Shown here: positions 58,262 through 64,000 of the stretch, in pieces
Layout: each line of letters starts with the position of its first letter
Numbering within the stretch: the stretch's first letter is position 1
NCBI RefSeq assembly: GCF_051622035.1
Contig: NC_135362.1
Location: 22,033,001-22,097,000 of the forward strand
Source of the DNA: Arctopsyche grandis
Lineage: Eukaryota > Arthropoda > Insecta > Trichoptera > Hydropsychidae
Reading direction: 5' to 3'
DNA length: 64,000 nt
Position numbers and translations under genes: made by a program
Notes under the pieces: generated by a model
Database searches by the model: none
The model's input: the letters and a program-made list of their open reading frames with translations, nothing else
What the model was told of the DNA's origin: nothing

Positions 58262-60527
58262 GTCATGGTTGCTTTCATTATATGCTCGCACATAAGAGTT
58301 GAACAAGAATGTCGTTAAAATAGCTGAACTTTTTTTCTAATAATTAGTCTTGATTGAAATTAATAGACACATTCAAATTATTGTTAATGTCTATGAAATG
58401 GAAAATTCCATACAATATTCCAAAAACTGAGGAATTATGCCAACAATTTTTATCATACTTACAAATGATTACACAAAGTTGCAGACATACGTACATACAT
58501 ACATATATTGAATGAATTTTTCATCTAAATACAAATTTAGAAAATTTGATTTCATTCAAATAATTAAAATACATATACTAAAATTTTATATACATATGTA
58601 CATACATATTTATTCAGTAAATACAATCATTTAATAAGTAAATGATTACATTTGTTGGATTTGAAATTTATAGAACATGCTTTTCAATTACATAAATAGC
58701 ATATCATTTGGACTTCTTCTATTAGCATATTTTGCCTTTTACCTTGAAATATTAATACAATTGGTTGATTTGATTACATAAATTGGTCGAGTAAATAAAT
58801 AAAATAAATAAATTAAAAAAATAAAACAAAGTCATAAAAATAATAGTTTATATGTATATTTTTCATGTTAATCATTTTCATAAATGTATACCAAGTATAA
58901 TATAATATATTATTACTATGCATATGTATATACAACAGTGAACAAATAAAAATTCTAATTTTCAATCAATTAAAATACTTATACTTTAAATAGTTCACAT
59001 CAATCAGACGTTCGTATAATATAATGTACATGGCTTCGAAAGGCACTATCACAGATACAATTGCCGGCTTCCCCGACTATAATTTTCTCAAAGGGACTGC
59101 ATACTGAATAAGATCAAAACAGAAGACACCGTCTGACATTTTAAATACACAAACTCAAACATATCTTTCTACGAATATCTCCAAAACATTTGGCAGATTA
59201 AATATTTTAATTATTTTATAGATTCAGGTATCATACATATGTATGTATGTATATGCTAAGTTATAGTAAATTTTTCCAATGAATGAATGAATTAATCAGT
59301 AGCTCATTTATCCTTCAGTATATGCCCTCACTTAAACTTCGTGTTGAAATCTATTCTCGCCGTTTCAAATGTAACATCGTAATATTCAACATAACATCAA
59401 TACATATGGAAATAAATTGACAATGATCGGACACATATTATATCATCAATAATATATTTGTTACAGTGGTATTTCAATATGATTACTAATTCAAGTTAAT
59501 TTTATGATAATAATACTTTATCAAATTTCTTTTCCTCATATTAATATTACACATTGAAATGATTGAATTATTTCAAAGTTTAAAGAAAATATGAAAACCA
59601 TATAGTATTTTATGGTTTCATTTAATTCATTACTTTTACATGATTTTTTTTTCTATAGATTTAATAAATTGCATGTTCTTAATATTCTGTGATTGAAAGC
59701 CTCGAATTCCCGAACAGTTATTTTAGATATATTTTTAAGTACAACTTTTTGGTCTTCTTTTACATAATTTCGCAAATGCATGATAGCTACATACTTAAAA
59801 AAATAATAAATAAATTTTATGTGCAAAATATGTATATAATATGCGGTCCATCACAGGCCATTATTTGAACGAGCTTTGTCTTTCACTAACCCTTACGTAA
59901 ATAGGTAATAATATAAAAATCTTAAAAAGAACTTAATTTCAAAATTTGACACAGTTATTGTTGAAAAAATTACTCATATTCTCAAATAATATATCACTCA
60001 TTAAATAATAAAATATATATATATATATATACAAATTATTGATAAAACAAATATAAACAGACTTAATTTACTTATATTATATGCGTTGACTAAATATTAA
60101 AATAATACAAGCGTTCAGTTGAGTACATATATAAAGCTGTAAAATTAATTATCATTACTTACAAATTTAAAATAATACTTATTTTTAAAGTGAAATATTT
60201 TTTTCAATATTTTATATTACAAAAAACTATACCTTAATAGACAAAAAATAAAAATTATGATAAAAGTGAAAGTTATAAATAAATGATTTTACATACTATG
60301 GCATCTTTCATATGACAAAACATTTACAAATATCTAAATTTATCACCACACTGATAGAATTGTTAATACACTTTAATAATCAATATAAATCTCTCTATAA
60401 CACACATTGAAAAAAAATTGCATTTGTAATCGCCAACAGTAGAGTGGTGAAAGAAACTTATTTGTAATTAAATTTAGCAGGTATGTGAATATCCATATCT
60501 CTCTTGAGAACTGCAACAACCATCTCA

Positions 60528-60982
60528 TCAAAAGTCTTCAAATAGCCGCATCTCCTCCTTGTCAAGAACACGGGCTCCTTTCCAGTCTGTTTCCGGATAT
60601 TCGTCAAAGTTACTGGTATCACCTTCATACATCACTTGCGGCACAATTGGTGGCTAAACAAATTCAAAATACATAGTACATCTTAATTTCATATTTGTTT
60701 AATTGCTTCACAACATATTGATTCAGTTGTTCATATGTATTTATATGTACATATGTATATTTGAAATATGTAATATTTGCACATGTTCACAGATGTCTCA
60801 CTTTATCATTTGTACTTGTACAGTAAATATTCAAAAATAACTTTAAAAAAAAAAAGAATAATCATGCAATATATTTTAAATGTAAATTAAATTGAAATAA
60901 ATACCTGAAGTTTTCTTAGGTAAACGTCTTGCCAATCAAGATGCTTGAACCATCTATGCCTCTTTACATCATCAGATCCACA
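60528..60982 (-). CDS. Pka-C3: PKA catalytic subunit, PRKX/Pka-C3 type (last two exons)
   Basis: Two 3'-terminal coding exons of an AGC-family protein kinase are present: 60982-60905 (CGSDDVKRHRWFKHLDWQDV and on to YLRKLQ) and 60653-60528. The latter starts PPIVPQV, continues GDTSNFDEYPETDW and ends MRLFEDF, then TGA. In PKA-type kinases the DDVKRHRWF segment lies at the end of the C-lobe. The following NFDxYPExDW and terminal FxxF form the AGC C-tail that packs on the N-lobe. The RKL-PPIVP and YPExDW wording fits PRKX/Pka-C3 rather than Pka-C1. Exon borders are TTTTAG/TGT, CAG/GTATTT and TTTAG/CCA. The catalytic-core exons lie upstream, and I found none between 60983 and 64000, so the preceding intron exceeds 3 kb. 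Confidence 0.87.
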
Positions 60983-61167
60983 CTAAAATAAAAACAAACA
61001 CATATAAAATATATATGTTATGAAGTCTGATCTCATTTCAACCTTAAAATAATAACCCTCTTGAGATTCAATTTGCCTTAACCTTGGCATATATTATACA
61101 TACATATTTCTAGTTATACATTTTTAACAGCTTTCATTAAGAACAGACATGGAACTACATATGTATT

Positions 61168-62328
61168 CAGGGTCGGCCCAAAGGTGCAGCAGACTAGGCA
61201 CTAAAGTGACATAGACTAGGGGCGGTGCATGGCGCCCCCATTTTTCTTTTTTTGATTATTAAATTTTAAAAAATAATTTGGCTTTCTTTGAACTTACAAA
61301 ATATTTTATATTCAACTTAATTTTTCTTCTCGAAGTAACAATACTGATTGTAAAATATTATAATTTCCGAGGAACGCAGGAAGTTGACTGTCAAATATCA
61401 ACGACTCACAAATAAAACAACAAACTGTCGTCGGTACAAATGGTAATTTGGAATTGTATTTAATATAAAACTACCTGAACCCGGCATGCGTTGCAATACC
61501 ACAATAACACATTACAATTCCCATTCCCGTTCCCGTTTCTCGATGTGTTTCGATAAGTGAATATTTCAGTTTCGAATAATTTGTCGGAAAAACGCAGGCG
61601 GCGAAGACATTTGAAATTATTCAATTGTTTGTTTATTTTACCCTAACAACGCAGGTGGCGACGTGAAAACATTTGAAATTATTGCGTTGCAATACCACCA
61701 TAGATGTATAATACATAGATCCGCCCTCACGCTTTATACTGGTCTCCCTTTTGGCGCATGCAAAATACATGGCGCATGCACACTTTCTCTCAGTGGGTAG
61801 TTAGCTTCTAAGTAGGAAAGGTCGATTGCGGAGATCTTGTCGTCACTAACTAAGGGGTGCGGGGGGTTTAACTAGCGGGGAAGTGAAAAAAACGCCGACC
61901 GCTGCGTCGTAGGAAAAAAAACTTTTTTTTCCCAACTTCCCCGCTAGTTAAACCCCCCGCACCCCTCAGTTAGTGATGACAAGATCTCCGACCAAAATCT
62001 CGCGTCAGGGCCCATCTATGTGTATTATATTTCTATGAATACCACTCATTCCCGTGTTTCCCGTTTCCGTTCCCGTTTTTGGGCAATTTTTTTACAGAAA
62101 CCGTCGCAGACATTCGAAAGAAAAAATTTCAGTCTATAAAATTCTTTAATTTATTCATAGCTATTAATATTTTATTCATTTTTATACATAAAACGTGCCT
62201 ATTTTAAATTTAATTTTGTGTTTTTTCTTTATATTTTTCTTCAACATAAAATTTATTGTTTAAAAATTAAGGGGGGGGGGGGGCGTTGAAACCTGCCTAG
62301 GGTACCATATACCATCGGGCCGGGCCTG
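61168..62328. mobile_element. Outer hAT element containing nested insertions
   Basis: The ends are CAGGGTCGGCCC and GGGCCGGGCCTG. The flanks TATGTATT and TATGTACA form an imperfect 8-bp duplication. Inside are Helitron-like pieces on the minus strand (from about 61480) and a further TIR element at 61699-62037. Confidence 0.6.
61699..62037. mobile_element. TIR element with long internal palindrome, 8-bp duplication
   Basis: The inverted ends start CATAGATGTATAATACA and, from the other side, CATAGAAATATAATACA. AATACCAC flanks both sides (61691-61698 and 62038-62045). The core is a strong palindrome: the arm near 61829-61882 (GCGGAGATCTTGTC ... TAGCGGGGAAGT) pairs with 61934-61989 around a loop of about 50 nt. 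The superfamily is not settled; an 8-bp duplication fits hAT or P. Confidence 0.7.
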
Positions 62329-63025
62329 TATGTACATATGTATGCATGTAAGTTCAATATTGAAGACTTGAAACTTTTTGTTCATAAAGAAGATGATATT
62401 TTCGCCTATTATGAATTCGAATGACTGCTACTTAGTCATAAGAAATAGACGTGTGGCTATAAATATAAAATAAAAACATTTAGACAACAATCAGTCTTTG
62501 TTTCCCAAGATAGCGTTGGCATTCGTGGAGCATCCATCGCTTCTTTGATCTCCTTCCATGCCTATCACCTCTGCATCAATATATCACCGCCTACTGCGGT
62601 GTCGCTCGGTAAGTTAAACTGATTAAATCGTATATAATGGCATATAAATATTTTTACAGACGATAGTCAGTGAGTCACCCTACAACTTCTGTCCACTTAG
62701 ACATGTCAGAAATCCAGTTTCGCGAGCGTTGGCGGTGACTTCTCCATTGATCTTGGAATTGGCGATACGAGCTCGCTCACCAATATTTCTCCAACCTTGA
62801 TTGCCAACACAGAAGACTTGAGGCTGATCATTATCATCGCCGATTTACAACCTTCCACTGCCACTGTGTGACATTTCAATCTGACCAAACACTCAACTGA
62901 ATCCACCACTACAAAATATGGGTCTACCTATGTACAAACTACCTATGTGAAAAAGCAAATATCGGAAAGCAAAGATCGAAAAGAATGTATGCATGGTAAA
63001 CGGTACTATCTATAATATACATATG

Positions 63026-63093
<68 letters not shown>
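63026..63093. repeat. TA microsatellite at MITE target
   Basis: This is a (TA)n run of about 68 bp directly left of the MITE at 63094. Confidence 0.9.
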
Positions 63094-63096
<3 letters not shown>

Positions 63097-63260
63097 TGGC
63101 ATGCGATGAAATTATCTCTCTTTTTTTCGTACAGCCTTGCTTAATGTGCGCGGGCAGGATAGGGAGGAAAAGCCTGTTCCTCTTGTTCATGTTGTATCCT
63201 GCTCGCGCAAATTAAGTGAGGCTGTACGAAGGGGGTAGAGAGTTTTACCGCACGCCACTG
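63094..63260. mobile_element. 167-bp palindromic hAT MITE
   Basis: It is palindromic over its whole length, with CAGTGGCATGCGATGAAATT at one end and TTTTACCGCACGCCACTG at the other. Inner arms include CGTACAGCCT and AGGCTGTACG. ATATATAT lies on both sides, but it inserted in a TA run, so the duplication is uninformative. Confidence 0.75.
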
Positions 63261-64000
63261 ATATATATGTACATACATATGTATATAGTATCCGCTTTTC
63301 ATATGTATTCATGGTAAACGAACATTTTCGATTTTTCGACCTTTCGATGCGGTGACGGTCACCGACAAAATATATATTACATTTTATCAAACGATGTGTG
63401 TTAAAAACATCATATCGGATTACGAACAAAACTAAAATTAAGTAAAATTAATCGACACGATTTCTTTCTGTCTATTGTGAAAACGCATTCGACACAGCTT
63501 CATGTATTATTAATGAAGTGTATCAATCAATTTGTTGTTAGACAAATGCGCATTCGTGATTGATGACAATAGTATGCGACCGGTAGTAACCTTATACGAA
63601 GGTAGATGACCAGCTATTTTCAAATCTTTCATATTACATATGTATATGTATATATTTTTATCATAAAAACACTCTACATGTGTATATTATACTCATCACC
63701 TAATCAATCGACAGAAAATCGAAAACGTCTATGATAAATTACACCTCTCAAACTAAAACGGTCCATAAAATAAACGCAGACTACACTTGTCAAAAATATG
63801 CATCCGAATCACTTCATTGCAAAAATGAGAATGTTACTCATGCAAGTAAAATCTCCAGCGAGCGATTATATTATACGATATAATAAATACGTGAATACGT
63901 ATGAAAATTTATCGTAGATGCGTGCTGATCTAAAATAGAATAACTCATAGAACACCTTCTGAATGTTATATTATATTTAGAATTTTTATACGAAGCATAT

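Larger units (their letters stand above)
60983..64000. other. Kinase upstream intron or flank, repeat-filled
   Basis: No kinase-core exon was recognised. It contains a nested hAT/Helitron/foldback complex (61168-62328), unidentified DNA (62480-62930) and a TA array with a palindromic MITE (63026-63260). The rest is AT-rich. Confidence 0.5.

Noticed and set aside
62706-62909. Minus-strand frame MVDSVECLVRLKCHTVAVEG
   Set aside because: There is no recognised family, splice context or second copy. It may belong to an old repeat, but I cannot support a call.

Overview
The window comes from an AT-rich animal nuclear genome, most likely an insect. It has small introns with GT/AG borders, TCAGT-type initiators, many hAT, Helitron and piggyBac remnants, tRNA-type SINEs, and tandem CRAL-TRIO and RhoGEF families. 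I cannot fix the order from sequence alone. Every host gene I can support is on the minus strand.

The left half (4.8-29.3 kb) holds three tandem paralogs of a Rho guanine-nucleotide exchange factor, here called A, B and C. Joining exons by GT/AG borders gives open proteins of about 652, 586 and 698 residues. Each has a unique N-terminal region, a DH domain in three exons, a PH domain in two exons and a short variable tail. Exon lengths and phases agree almost exactly between copies. The N-terminal coding exons are repeats of one module, present once in A and twice in B and C. All three copies share a promoter-like block with a TCAGT initiator and a downstream GAGTTG element.

The right half (33.2-55.9 kb) holds a cluster of five CRAL-TRIO (alpha-tocopherol-transfer/Sec14-like) lipid-binding protein genes, D to H. 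Each is reconstructed at exactly 309 residues from six exons. A sixth copy, I, is a decayed pseudogene. E, F and G are recent duplicates that are alike even in their introns. D is older and has a relocated intron. At 60.5-61.0 kb are the last two coding exons of a PKA catalytic-subunit gene of the PRKX/Pka-C3 class, whose upstream exons were not found.

The rest is repeats. These include Helitrons with A/T flanks, one of them invaded by a foldback element. There is an internally deleted piggyBac with TTAA flanks, a PIF/Harbinger transposase fragment, and many hAT elements with terminal repeats and 8-bp target duplications, one in an intron of gene H. There are two copies of a tRNA-type SINE and a set of 3' tails sharing a stem-loop with covarying arms. 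One dispersed family carries ACTTCCGG-like (ETS-like) submotifs, and another unclassified family contains a decayed coding stretch. Long TA microsatellites are also present. No rRNA, CRISPR or prokaryotic feature was seen.
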